The notes beneath the pieces are model-generated. The model had not been told where the DNA came from and did no database searches. It worked only from the letters and a program-made list of their open reading frames with translations. From Synechococcus sp. CC9311 (GTDB lineage Bacteria > Cyanobacteriota > Cyanobacteriia > PCC-6307 > Cyanobiaceae), in NCBI RefSeq assembly GCF_000014585.1, contig NC_008319.1, positions 1,550,001-1,614,000 of the forward strand: a stretch of DNA of 64,000 nt. Direction: 5' to 3'. Each line of letters begins with the position of its first letter. Within the stretch, counting starts at the first letter, position 1. Below are positions 45,488 through 53,517 of this stretch, piece after piece. The position numbers and the translations under genes are program-made.

Positions 45488-46354
45488 TTATGGATTCGGC
45501 AACCTTGAAATTGGCATCGACGATGCGAATCGATGGCGCAAGATCCCGTGCTTAGGAGCAAACAGAAACGCCATCACAAACAAACCTGTCTGTACAAGAA
45601 CGATGCAACCAGCTGGTGAACTATCAGTCCAATAACTTGTATATACGCCAAGAAGACTGGAAAGAATGCTGCTGCCAATCGCCAACCAACTCATTCGATC
45701 AAAGCGATCTGTTAGCAGATAAGCAGTAGCCCCAGGAGTAACCAGCATGGCCACCACCAAAATGATGCCTACCGTTTGCAAACCAGCAACCGCAGCAAGA
45801 GAGAGCACAGAGAGAAGGAGGTAATGGAGAACACCCGTGTTGATTCCAATCGAGCGTGCATGCGTCGGGTCGAAACAAAACAACAAAAGATCACGACGGA
45901 ATAACAAAAGAACAGCAGTTACAAGAGCTGAAATCAGAACCGTTTGTTGAATATCAGCAATAGAGATACCAAGCACATTGCCAAAAAGAATATGAGTGAG
46001 ATCAATATTGCTCCGCGTCTTCGAGACCAGCACCAGTCCAAGAGCGAAGAAACCAGTAAAAACAAGGCCAATCACCGTGTCTTCTTTAATTCGGGACTTC
46101 TGCTTAACGAAGCCAATCATGGCGACTGATCCCACACCAAAGACAAAGGCCCCAACCGAAAAAGGCAGTCCAATGGCATAGGCCAGGATGACCCCTGGCA
46201 ACACTGAATGAGAAACCGCATCACCCATCAACGCCCAGCCCTTGAGAGTCATGTAACAAGACAGGAGACCGCAAACGGCACCAACGGTGGCACTGATTAG
46301 AAGAGCCCTCACCATGAAGGCGTGCTGAAGAGGCTCGAGCAAAAATGTAGTCAA
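45488..46354 (-). CDS. mntB: Manganese ABC transporter permease
   Basis: 288 residues, ABC-3 family with about nine spans. Regions TLKGWALMGDAVSHSVLPGVIL and GIILVVAMLVTPGATAYLLTDR are conserved. Its start overlaps the ATPase stop by four bases. Mn specificity is inherited from MntC. Confidence 0.92.
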   Translation of the reverse strand: MTTFLLEPLQHAFMVRALLISATVGAVCGLLSCYMTLKGWALMGDAVSHSVLPGVILAYAIGLPFSVGAFVFGVGSVAMIGFVKQKSRIKEDTVIGLVFTGFFALGLVLVSKTRSNIDLTHILFGNVLGISIADIQQTVLISALVTAVLLLFRRDLLLFCFDPTHARSIGINTGVLHYLLLSVLSLAAVAGLQTVGIILVVAMLVTPGATAYLLTDRFDRMSWLAIGSSILSSLLGVYTSYWTDSSPAGCIVLVQTGLFVMAFLFAPKHGILRHRFASSMPISRLPNP

Positions 46355-47121
46355 GCGTCCTCCGAGGAACTATTTCCGGTCAATAAATCTGGAGGGAGGC
46401 CACCAAAGGCCAAAGAAAGATTTTCTGGAGTGAACACCTTCGATGTTTCACCGTAAGCCAAAACCGTTTTATTGATTAGAACTGTGAGATCGCAGAAGTC
46501 TCTGACATGACTGAGATCATGCGTTGAAATCAAAATGGTGCGTCCTTCCTTACGCAACTGGAAAAACAGCTCTGCCATCAACTTCTCCGTACGAACGTCC
46601 ACGCCATTGAAGGGTTCATCCAATAACAACACCGATGCGCGCTGTGCAATGGCTCTTGCCAAAAAGGTCCGTTTACGTTGACCTCCGGAGAGAGCAGCGA
46701 TCGGGCGATCCCTTAGATCAAGAAGCTCAACGCGCTCAAGGGCATCGCGAACCGCAACCCTGTCTGACTGCCGTGGGATCCGGAGCACATTCATGGCTCC
46801 ATAGCGACCCATCATCACCACATCCCAAACAGAGACAGGAAAATCGCAATCGATCCCTTCGTTCTGAGGCACATACGCAACAGCTTGATCACGCTGAGCC
46901 CTAGACACACTGCGACCATTGATTTTGATGTGTCCACGTGAGGGACGAATAAAACCAGTGAGCGCCTTGAAAAGGGTCGATTTACCAGACCCATTCATCC
47001 CCACCAGACCACAGATGCATCCCGCAGGCAGATGAAGAGAAGCGTCGTAGAGGGCAACTGTGCCGTTGTAGTCAACACAGATCTGATCTGCCTCGATCCT
47101 CATCAATTCACTCTGGGTCAT
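46351..47121 (-). CDS. mntA: Manganese ABC transporter ATP-binding protein
   Basis: 256 residues. Walker A GMNGSGKST, Q-loop AYVPQNEG, signature LSGGQRKR, Walker B LLLDEP, switch His in STHDLSH. Overlaps mntC by four bases at its start and mntB at its end. Confidence 0.93.
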   Translation of the reverse strand: MTQSELMRIEADQICVDYNGTVALYDASLHLPAGCICGLVGMNGSGKSTLFKALTGFIRPSRGHIKINGRSVSRAQRDQAVAYVPQNEGIDCDFPVSVWDVVMMGRYGAMNVLRIPRQSDRVAVRDALERVELLDLRDRPIAALSGGQRKRTFLARAIAQRASVLLLDEPFNGVDVRTEKLMAELFFQLRKEGRTILISTHDLSHVRDFCDLTVLINKTVLAYGETSKVFTPENLSLAFGGLPPDLLTGNSSSEDA

Positions 47122-48089
47122 GAGGACTTTTCGGAGGAAGCAGCCAACCCCTGCCTAAGAAGTTTCACATTGTGGCGTTGAAGGTCGAGCAGAGTTGGTG
47201 CAGGACCGTTGCGTTTTGATAGAGAGTCCACATAGAAATTGCCACCAAAACGAGCGCCTGAAGCGCGAGCCACCTCTCGCTGGGCTTTATCACTCACCGT
47301 GGTTTCACAAAACACCGCAGGAACCTGATCTCTTTTCACACGCTCAATCAACCGAGCCATGCGTCTTGGAGTGATCTGGCTTTCAGCATTGACCGGCCAT
47401 AAATAGGCCTCATCAAATCCATAATCTTGAGCCAAATAGGAAAATGCCCCTTCACAGCTGACCAAAACTCGCTGTTTTTTGGGAATGACAGCGAGGAGGT
47501 TTCGCAACTCGGTATCCAAATTTTTCAATTGGAACTTGTAGCGTTTGCCATTGTCTCGATAAATCTGAGACCCCTCTGGATCGAGGTCAGAAAAGGCATC
47601 GACGAGTTGATCCACATATCCCTGAGCCCGCAAAGGTGACATCCAGGCATGGGGATTGGGCTTTCCGGCATACACATCCCCCTCAATGAGCAATGGCTGC
47701 ATCCCCTCGGTGAGAGTGACAGTGGGCACGTCTCCAGCTGATTGAACAAAGCGACGAGCCCAAAGTTCTAATCCCAATCCATTTTCAACGATTAAATCTG
47801 CTCCTGATGCTTGTTCTAAATCCTTAGGAGAAGGCTCATATCCATGAATTTCTGCACCCGGCTTCGTAATTGACTTCACTTGCAAACGATCACCAGCCAC
47901 CTGACGAGCCATATCAGCAAGGATCGTAAATGTTGTCAAAACAATTGGACGATCATCAGAACCATTACCAGATTTATTAGATAAATCACCTTGCTTAGAA
48001 CATGCAAAAACCAAAGGCAAGCCCACTGCAAGTGTTGTCATCTGGCGCAAAAGCCGCCTTCTCGATGACTTCGAAAGAAAGTTGTTCAT
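47118..48089 (-). CDS. mntC: Manganese-binding lipoprotein
   Basis: 323 residues from the ATG at 48089. A basic signal peptide ends in a lipobox-like PLVFACSKQ. The four metal ligands appear as His in AEIHGYEPS, His in NPHAWMSP, Glu in SCEGAFSY and Asp in FYVDSLS. Glu in the third place is the Mn-type pattern (as in Synechocystis MntC). Feeds the MntAB importer, which supplies the photosystem II Mn cluster. Confidence 0.92.
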   Translation of the reverse strand: MNNFLSKSSRRRLLRQMTTLAVGLPLVFACSKQGDLSNKSGNGSDDRPIVLTTFTILADMARQVAGDRLQVKSITKPGAEIHGYEPSPKDLEQASGADLIVENGLGLELWARRFVQSAGDVPTVTLTEGMQPLLIEGDVYAGKPNPHAWMSPLRAQGYVDQLVDAFSDLDPEGSQIYRDNGKRYKFQLKNLDTELRNLLAVIPKKQRVLVSCEGAFSYLAQDYGFDEAYLWPVNAESQITPRRMARLIERVKRDQVPAVFCETTVSDKAQREVARASGARFGGNFYVDSLSKRNGPAPTLLDLQRHNVKLLRQGLAASSEKSS

Positions 48090-48131
48090 GAATTCCAAAA
48101 CAGTTGAATCAGTGGGTAGACAAATATTCAT

Positions 48132-48287
48132 TCATGAAGATGGTTTTACTCCAATAGTTCCACGCCGACGCCTACAGCGCTCAGAGCAGTAACGAACCTC
48201 ATCCCAAACATCTTTCCATTTGCGACGCCATTGAAATGGGCGACCACAAACAGCACATATTTTCGTGGGGCGATCCGGTGACGCCAT
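48132..48287 (-). CDS. DUF2256 small zinc-finger-like protein
   Basis: 51 residues with [33 protein letters not shown]. The two CxxC pairs and the WRKKW...YCSERCR pattern are the DUF2256 signature. Very basic, possibly nucleic-acid binding. Starts 43 bases upstream of mntC on the same strand, so it may be part of that operon. Confidence 0.85.
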   Translation of the reverse strand: MASPDRPTKICAVCGRPFQWRRKWKDVWDEVRYCSERCRRRRGTIGVKPSS

Positions 48288-48526
48288 CTAACAGAAAACC
48301 TAATGTAGGAAAGCTAATCAGGCTTTTGATGCCTTTAAAGGTTCCATTCTAAAGGCTGACGATACTGAAATGAGACCACACCAACCAGCACAACAGAATC
48401 AAATCAAAGCAACCTCAAACAAGGCCTTCTAACGCAACCATTGAACCTTTTTATTCCTTTAACTAACAAAATCAGCAAGCAATTTTCGATCGATTCAACG
48501 TGTGCATCAGCCAACACTTCTAAACC

Positions 48527-48781
48527 CTAGGAGTCGTCATCAGTTGAACCTGTCCAGCGCCGCTCCACTTGAACAAATAGCAACCAGGCCAACGATGCTC
48601 CTGCTCCCGCAGCCCAATTAGAGCGCAGCAACGCAACCAAGGCCAAAGTGCTCGCCGCGATTCGCAATGCTCGTAGGCCAAAGCGGCTGTATTGAAGCAA
48701 ACGATGATTCACAGGTGAAAGCACCAAGCAACGGCGTCCAAACCAAGTGGAGCGAAGGCAGGAGCCAAGCAAAACCGGCAA
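48527..48781 (-). CDS. Small membrane protein, start unclear
   Basis: 84 residues from a TTG. Residues 34-50 form one membrane helix (LRIAASTLALVALL). Protein-like sequence continues upstream in frame (ending DGSSWALHRSDGV) to a TAA near 48889 with no ATG or GTG, so the gene may be broken at its 5' end or use the TTG. An overlapping frame has an ATG near 48877. Confidence 0.4.
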   Translation of the reverse strand: MPVLLGSCLRSTWFGRRCLVLSPVNHRLLQYSRFGLRALRIAASTLALVALLRSNWAAGAGASLAWLLFVQVERRWTGSTDDDS

Positions 48782-48905
48782 GACTCCATCCGAACGGTGA
48801 AGCGCCCAGCTACTGCCATCACTGAGCTCAGAAGAAGCGAGCGAAACGTTTCGCGCAGTCGCGGACTCGGACGCATAGCTTTACAGAACTTCATGCCTCC
48901 GCGAC

Positions 48906-49064
48906 ATGCTCGAGCTTTATTTAAATGCCACCTTGCACAACCAAATCAGTGTTGATCACTATCGCCAAGTCTTACTGAACCGTGGATTGGATGAGCAAGA
49001 CCAAAAGCTGAGGAGCAATCTCCTGAAACGCGTTGAAGCAGGAACGATTCAACTGTCATCCTGA
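48906..49064 (+). CDS. 52-residue soluble helical protein
   Basis: MLELYLNATLHNQISVDHY, then LNRGLDEQDQKL and ending TIQLSS. A folded, charged, mostly helical small protein, start ATG. Position is divergent from the 48527 gene. No family name can be given. Confidence 0.6.
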   Translation: MLELYLNATLHNQISVDHYRQVLLNRGLDEQDQKLRSNLLKRVEAGTIQLSS

Positions 49065-49086
49065 CTGATCTGTTCAGGTAGGTCTC

Positions 49087-49185
49087 ATGTTCCAAACCAA
49101 TGATCCTCGCTTCTGGAAAGCAGTTATCGGCACCTTCTCATTGGTACTGAGCTGCGCACTGGCTTGGCTGATCCTTAAACTCTGA
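49087..49185 (+). CDS. 32-residue single-span membrane protein
   Basis: MFQTNDPRFWKAVIG starts a protein whose remaining residues are one transmembrane helix (TFSLVLSCALAWLILKL). It lies 22 bases after the 52-residue gene, suggesting co-transcription. Confidence 0.5.
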   Translation: MFQTNDPRFWKAVIGTFSLVLSCALAWLILKL

Positions 49186-49269
49186 TTACTTCCATTAAGT
49201 CGCAACTTAACGCTATCAACTTTAGCCAAGAGAAAGCAACAAATTAAAACGCTGCGACAATCAGATTTC

Positions 49270-49623
49270 TCAAAAAAGAAAATTCGCAATGGCCATCATT
49301 AAAAGCCCAAAAAACAATATAGATAAAATCAAAACAAAGATCAGAGTGCTTCCAGCAATTAAGGCGAAACGTTTTGCTGCGTCTGGGAACAGCAAGTAAA
49401 AGCTAAGAGCTGCAGCAAGTCCCCAAAGAGGAGGAATCAAGACACAAACTCCAGTCAAAGCGATAAGACGCACGCGTCGATGTCGTTGCTGTTCGATCAG
49501 CCTCAACGCTTGGGTCTCCTCCTCTTCCAAAGCCAAACGCTCTTCATCGCTCAGCCAACGTCCGAACTGTTGTGCCTGCTTGAACTCACGTTCAAGTTTG
49601 TCCGTGCTGGAAAAAGGATCCAT
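49270..49623 (-). CDS. Two-span membrane protein
   Basis: 117 residues. A soluble helical start (FKQAQQFGRWLSDEERLALEEEE) is followed by two or three hydrophobic stretches (residues 52-72, 85-112). No domain recognised. The C-terminus is FLF. Confidence 0.55.
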   Translation of the reverse strand: MDPFSSTDKLEREFKQAQQFGRWLSDEERLALEEEETQALRLIEQQRHRRVRLIALTGVCVLIPPLWGLAAALSFYLLFPDAAKRFALIAGSTLIFVLILSILFFGLLMMAIANFLF

Positions 49624-49644
49624 CGGATTAATTTATCGCCGTTT

Positions 49645-49815
49645 TCAATGGGGGCTGCGTTCCCAGGCCCGTTCGAGTGACTCTCTCATCGCTTTGCTCG
49701 AAGGATCAGCCAAGCGATTGTTTCGACGAAAGGCTGCTGTGATCCGCCAGAAACGCGTAGCGCAAGCTATCGCGACGACGAACCAAGCGAACAAGATCCA
49801 GGCAGAACCGTGCAC
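49645..49815 (-). CDS. Candidate 56-residue membrane protein
   Basis: GTG start. WILFAWFVVAIACATRFW is a membrane helix, then a charged helical end (AMRESLERAWERSPH). No ATG is available; in-frame protein-like sequence also continues upstream without a start. The opposite strand frame is less protein-like. Confidence 0.4.
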   Translation of the reverse strand: MHGSAWILFAWFVVAIACATRFWRITAAFRRNNRLADPSSKAMRESLERAWERSPH

Positions 49816-49863
49816 GACAATGTTGTGAATACCCCCATGATGGTGGTTGTAAGGATTTAGTCG

Positions 49864-49962
49864 ATGAACGGAAAGCTCGTAGTTGGGGCCATCGGACTGC
49901 TTGTGACCGCAGTTGCGATCTATGAATTCCTGTTGTTGAGAGGATTAGCACCCTCCACCTGA
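49864..49962 (+). CDS. 32-residue single-span membrane protein
   Basis: MNGKLVVGAIGLLVTAVAIYEFLLLRGLAPST splits as a short polar start, a membrane helix and a polar end. AAGGA is eight bases before the ATG, a good ribosome site. The 3' end overlaps the convergent secreted-protein gene by 43 bases. Confidence 0.55.
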   Translation: MNGKLVVGAIGLLVTAVAIYEFLLLRGLAPST

Positions 49963-50327
49963 GCCTCACAGGAATAGGTTTCAATAGACGCCTTCCTTTG
50001 GCGGAATTCAGGGTGATCAACATCCTCCACCCGCCACCACCAACGCCCATCGGTATAGCTGGGTGGACCAGCATTGTTGGTACGTGGCAGTTGCAAGTTG
50101 AGGTTTCGCCAGTGGAGAAGGATCCCATCGCCAGGCACGGTTCCATCAGAACTGTTAGGGATTGGTTCCAACACAGCACCGATTGCCTCCTGCCCCAAAT
50201 TGGTCCGCTCGGCAGTGAGCAGGTCTCCTTCACACAAATAGCTATCGGCAAAGACAGCAGAACATGGGGCGAGCCAAAACAATGCCCCCAGACAAAACGA
50301 AAAGAGAGTGCGCAAAGCGGGGGACAT
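49920..50327 (-). CDS. Exported hypothetical protein
   Basis: 135 residues. Signal peptide ends near VFAD (residue 28). The mature part has CEGD and YSCEA Cys and Trp-rich WWWRVED. No known domain. Divergent from the membrane protein gene at 50385. Confidence 0.6.
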   Translation of the reverse strand: MSPALRTLFSFCLGALFWLAPCSAVFADSYLCEGDLLTAERTNLGQEAIGAVLEPIPNSSDGTVPGDGILLHWRNLNLQLPRTNNAGPPSYTDGRWWWRVEDVDHPEFRQRKASIETYSCEAQVEGANPLNNRNS

Positions 50328-50384
50328 CGTTCACCCCACCCAAGCACCAAACACGACAGAGTGTTGTGAAGACAGAGCGTATTG

Positions 50385-50681
50385 ATGATCCCTACTAAAG
50401 ATCAGCTGCTCGCCGCATCCGCTGGCTGGGTGGCCGTTGTCCTGAACGTGGTGCCAGGACTTGGTGCCGGTTATTTGTATCAACGACGTTGGAAGGCTTA
50501 CTGGATCACATCCATACTTGCCACAACCTGGTTTGTTGTTGGAGCAGTGTTAACTCAGAACTCCGCAACTGAAGCTGAACCACAAAACCAACTCGTTGGG
50601 CTGATCGGTTTGATTGTGCTGGCAGCTGTGACCAGCGCTGAAGCTGGGATGGCTGTAAAGGCAGTCCGTCAAAACAGCTAA
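50385..50681 (+). CDS. Small three-span membrane protein
   Basis: 98 residues from the ATG at 50385. Starts soluble, then LNVVPGLGAGYLYQRRWKAYW (like TM2-type small proteins), then two more spans. The stop overlaps the DUF924 start by one base (TAATG). Confidence 0.6.
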   Translation: MIPTKDQLLAASAGWVAVVLNVVPGLGAGYLYQRRWKAYWITSILATTWFVVGAVLTQNSATEAEPQNQLVGLIGLIVLAAVTSAEAGMAVKAVRQNS

Positions 50682-51418
50682 TGCAGACCAACCCGAATGC
50701 GGTGCTCCGCTTCTGGTTTCATGACTGTCGCCCGCACCAATGGTTTCGTAGGAATGCAGACTTTGACGCAGTGGTGTGGAAACGCTTCGGAAAGCTCACA
50801 GCCTCAGCATTAAAAAGTGAACTCAGCCACTGGGAGCAGAACGCGACCGGTGCACTGGCTCTTGTTTTGATGATGGATCAATTCACACGGCAACTGTGGA
50901 GGGATGAACCCAGAGCTTTTGCGGGCGATGCTCAAGCCCTAAGCCTGACCCAGAAAGCGGTCGCCGAAGGATGGATCGCCCAAGAACCAGCACAGGTGCG
51001 ACGCCAGTTCTGGTTGATGCCGATGCTCCACAGCGAGGAATTGGAAGTCATTGTGGACGCGATTTCCTTTCTGGAGCGATGGAGCGACCCAGCCACAGTG
51101 GCAGTCGCTTGTCGCAACAAGACTTTGATCCAACGCTTTGGACGTTATCCACAACGCAATGCCGCACTGGGAAGACCCTCCACTCACGAGGAGTTGAGGT
51201 TTTTAAAGGATTGGAATTCACGTGCCAAACAGAAACGATGCCTTTCTCACGCTTGTGATCAATGCTCTAAACAAGGACCGATTCAGTACAGGGTTAAAAC
51301 AGCAGCACAACCAAACTGGCGATTTGCATGCCCCAGCTGCTTGAACAATCTGCAACACCAACCTGGTTATCAATACGGGGGAACTCGAAAAGCAAACCGT
51401 CGCAAACGACAACGTTGA
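50681..51418 (+). CDS. DUF924 protein with extra C-terminal zinc ribbon
   Basis: 245 residues. Residues 1-180 match DUF924 (VLRFWFHDCRPHQWF, LALVLMMDQFTRQLWRDEPRAFA, FGRYPQRN), a helical family near tetratricopeptide-like folds, without known function. Residues 185-245 add a zinc-ribbon-like segment, HACDQCSK with FACPSCLNN, then a basic tail (RKANRRKRQR). Other DUF924 proteins end before that point, as far as I know. Confidence 0.8.
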   Translation: MQTNPNAVLRFWFHDCRPHQWFRRNADFDAVVWKRFGKLTASALKSELSHWEQNATGALALVLMMDQFTRQLWRDEPRAFAGDAQALSLTQKAVAEGWIAQEPAQVRRQFWLMPMLHSEELEVIVDAISFLERWSDPATVAVACRNKTLIQRFGRYPQRNAALGRPSTHEELRFLKDWNSRAKQKRCLSHACDQCSKQGPIQYRVKTAAQPNWRFACPSCLNNLQHQPGYQYGGTRKANRRKRQR

Positions 51419-51562
51419 TGAGCAACGAATTCATCACATCAACCAACAGGGATTAAAAAGCTCTGCAGACAAACAAAGCAATGTGAATCAGCTTTGCCTC
51501 TCCATGAGCAAAACCTCTTTTGGGAACGTGGGATAAGGGATAAGCGTGATGGCTTTAAAACC

Positions 51563-51721
51563 ATGAGCCCGATGTTTCAGTGTTTGATCTGCAGACAAAC
51601 GATCGAACGTTCAACCCGTGCCTATTGGAAACACAAGGGTCATCTCCTTTGCTCAACCTGCAAAGACAACATCGAGGCAGAGGTTGGTCAAAGTAGGCAG
51701 CAGACGCCGCCTAGCTCTTGA
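51563..51721 (+). CDS. Small zinc-ribbon protein
   Basis: 52 residues from the ATG at 51563: FQCLICRQTIERSTRAYW, then LLCSTCKDNI. Two CxxC pairs 23 residues apart. The stop overlaps the glycosyltransferase start by three bases. Confidence 0.6.
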   Translation: MSPMFQCLICRQTIERSTRAYWKHKGHLLCSTCKDNIEAEVGQSRQQTPPSS

Positions 51722-52941
51722 ACCTGATCCAGATTGTGGCTTTGGTTGCAGGAGTCACAGCTCTAGCGGCTGGAATAGGCCTAAGCATCCTTCGCGTAGG
51801 CCTACAACGCGTCTTTGCCTCAGCTCCCACGCTCTGGAAAAACAACGATGAGCTCGTCACCGACACCAGTCTCACCGTTGTCATCCCAGCCTTCAACGAG
51901 GCGAACAACATTGAGGGTTGCCTGACTCACGTGCTGATGTCTGACAAGCCTTGTTCTCACTGGGAAGTGTTGGTTGTCGACGATCAGTCCAGCGACGACA
52001 CAGTCAAGATTGCGGAACAGACGATCGGTACCGTCGCTCGTGCTGACCAACCCGTTGCAGCCGTTCTCCAAGCTGGCCCGCGACCGAAAGGAGAGCGCTG
52101 GGTGGGGAAAAACTGGGGTTGCAGCCAAGCCATGGAGCGGATCCGAACCGAATGGGTGCTGTTCATCGACGCAGATGTGACCTTGACGCCCGATGCCATC
52201 CTTCGCGCACTGCAGCAGAGCATCAACGAAAAGGCCGATTTGTTCAGCTTGGCTCCACGCCTGAGCTGTGGATGTCTTGCCGAATGGATGGTCCAACCCA
52301 TCATTGCGAGCTTGTTAGGACTCGGATTTCCGATCCTTGAAGCCAACGACCCTGACTCAAAGGTGGCCTTTGCTGCAGGCCCTTTCATGTTGTTCCGCAG
52401 AAGCAGCTACAACTCCATCGGCGGCCATAGGGCCCTCGCAGGAGAGGTTGTGGAGGATCTGGCCTTGGCGCGTCGGATTAAGGAGGGGGGATTCCGCTTG
52501 AGATACGTCCTTGGAATTGATGCCGTCGACTTACAGATGTACGCCAATTTCGAGGCTCTCTGGGAAGGCTGGAGCAAGAACTGGTTTCTTGGTCTAGATC
52601 GCAGCATCAGCAAATCCCTGGGTGCTGGAGGTGTGGTGCTGTTGATGTTCACGCTGCCATGGCTACTTGTACCGACCAGCCTGACGATGGCGTTGCTGAG
52701 CAACCACGATCAGATCCTATGGCTCATTGATGCGGGTTTCGGATTGATTGCAATCTTGATGCAGCTCAGCGTTCGCCTCTGGACCCAAGCCCGTTTTTCG
52801 GTGCCTTTACGACACTGGTGGCTGATGGGCATAGGCGGAGTGATCATCGGGCTGATCGCACCCACTTCCGTTTGGAAAAGCTTGACGGGTAGGGGCTGGA
52901 CCTGGAAAGGACGCTCCCTTGCCGAGGATCAGGCGCTCTAG
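51718..52941 (+). CDS. Family 2 glycosyltransferase, carotenoid/hopanoid type
   Basis: 407 residues, TTG start that overlaps the previous stop. One N-terminal span, then the GT2 domain: VIPAFNEANNIEGC, DDQSSDDT, FIDADVTL (DxD), GERWVGKNWGC, VVEDLALARRIKEGG, and three or four C-terminal spans. The GKxW motif and topology match HpnB/CruC/CrtQ-type enzymes that glycosylate carotenoids or hopanoids. Exact acceptor is unknown. Confidence 0.8.
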   Translation: MNLIQIVALVAGVTALAAGIGLSILRVGLQRVFASAPTLWKNNDELVTDTSLTVVIPAFNEANNIEGCLTHVLMSDKPCSHWEVLVVDDQSSDDTVKIAEQTIGTVARADQPVAAVLQAGPRPKGERWVGKNWGCSQAMERIRTEWVLFIDADVTLTPDAILRALQQSINEKADLFSLAPRLSCGCLAEWMVQPIIASLLGLGFPILEANDPDSKVAFAAGPFMLFRRSSYNSIGGHRALAGEVVEDLALARRIKEGGFRLRYVLGIDAVDLQMYANFEALWEGWSKNWFLGLDRSISKSLGAGGVVLLMFTLPWLLVPTSLTMALLSNHDQILWLIDAGFGLIAILMQLSVRLWTQARFSVPLRHWWLMGIGGVIIGLIAPTSVWKSLTGRGWTWKGRSLAEDQAL

Positions 52942-52989
52942 CGGTTAGAGCCAACATCCAGACAAAATGAATGCATCTGTCAAACCCCC

Positions 52990-53517
52990 ATGTACCGACT
53001 TGGTGCACTCTTGGCTCTGTGCCTGGCATTGCTAATGCCTGCCACCGTGCAAGCCAGCACGATTGAGGTCACGATTAATAGCATCAACACCGAGGGAATC
53101 GGTGAATCCATCGGCACAATTAGTGCCCGGGATACAGACCAAGGCTTGGTGATTATTCCTGAACTCAGTGGCTTGAGCGAAGGCGAGCATGGTTTCCACT
53201 TGCATGCTGGAGATCAGTGCGCTCCACAAACCAACTCCGAAGGGGCCTCCATTGCAGGTCTGGCAGCTCTCGGACATTGGGATCCAGACCAAACCAACAC
53301 CCATCTCGGACCATTTGGGAATGGCCATCGCGGCGATCTCAGTCGATTAGTGGTGGACCGAGATGGCAACACCACAACAAGCGTTGTGGCACCAAGACTT
53401 AAGGCCTCCGATCTTCGCGGCCGCGCTCTTGTGGTGCATGCAGGGGGAGACACCTACTCCGACACGCCCCCCCTAGGAGGAGGCGGTGCACGCATTGCCT
53501 GCGGTGTGGGGTCTTGA
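52990..53517 (+). CDS. sodC: Copper-zinc superoxide dismutase
   Basis: 175 residues with a signal peptide (to VQAS), acting in the periplasm. Cu ligands appear in HGFHLHAG, the bridging and Zn His in ALGHWDP, HLGPFGNGHRGD, and the last Cu His in VVHAGGD. Cys in GDQCAP and in ARIACGVG form the usual disulfide. Many marine picocyanobacteria rely on Ni-SOD, so a Cu/Zn enzyme is notable. Confidence 0.95.
   Translation: MYRLGALLALCLALLMPATVQASTIEVTINSINTEGIGESIGTISARDTDQGLVIIPELSGLSEGEHGFHLHAGDQCAPQTNSEGASIAGLAALGHWDPDQTNTHLGPFGNGHRGDLSRLVVDRDGNTTTSVVAPRLKASDLRGRALVVHAGGDTYSDTPPLGGGGARIACGVGS

Noticed and set aside
49706-50350. Long minus-strand frame (214 codons)
   Set aside because: It overlaps the better-supported secreted protein (49920-50327) and the 32-residue plus-strand gene; composition is not protein-like.
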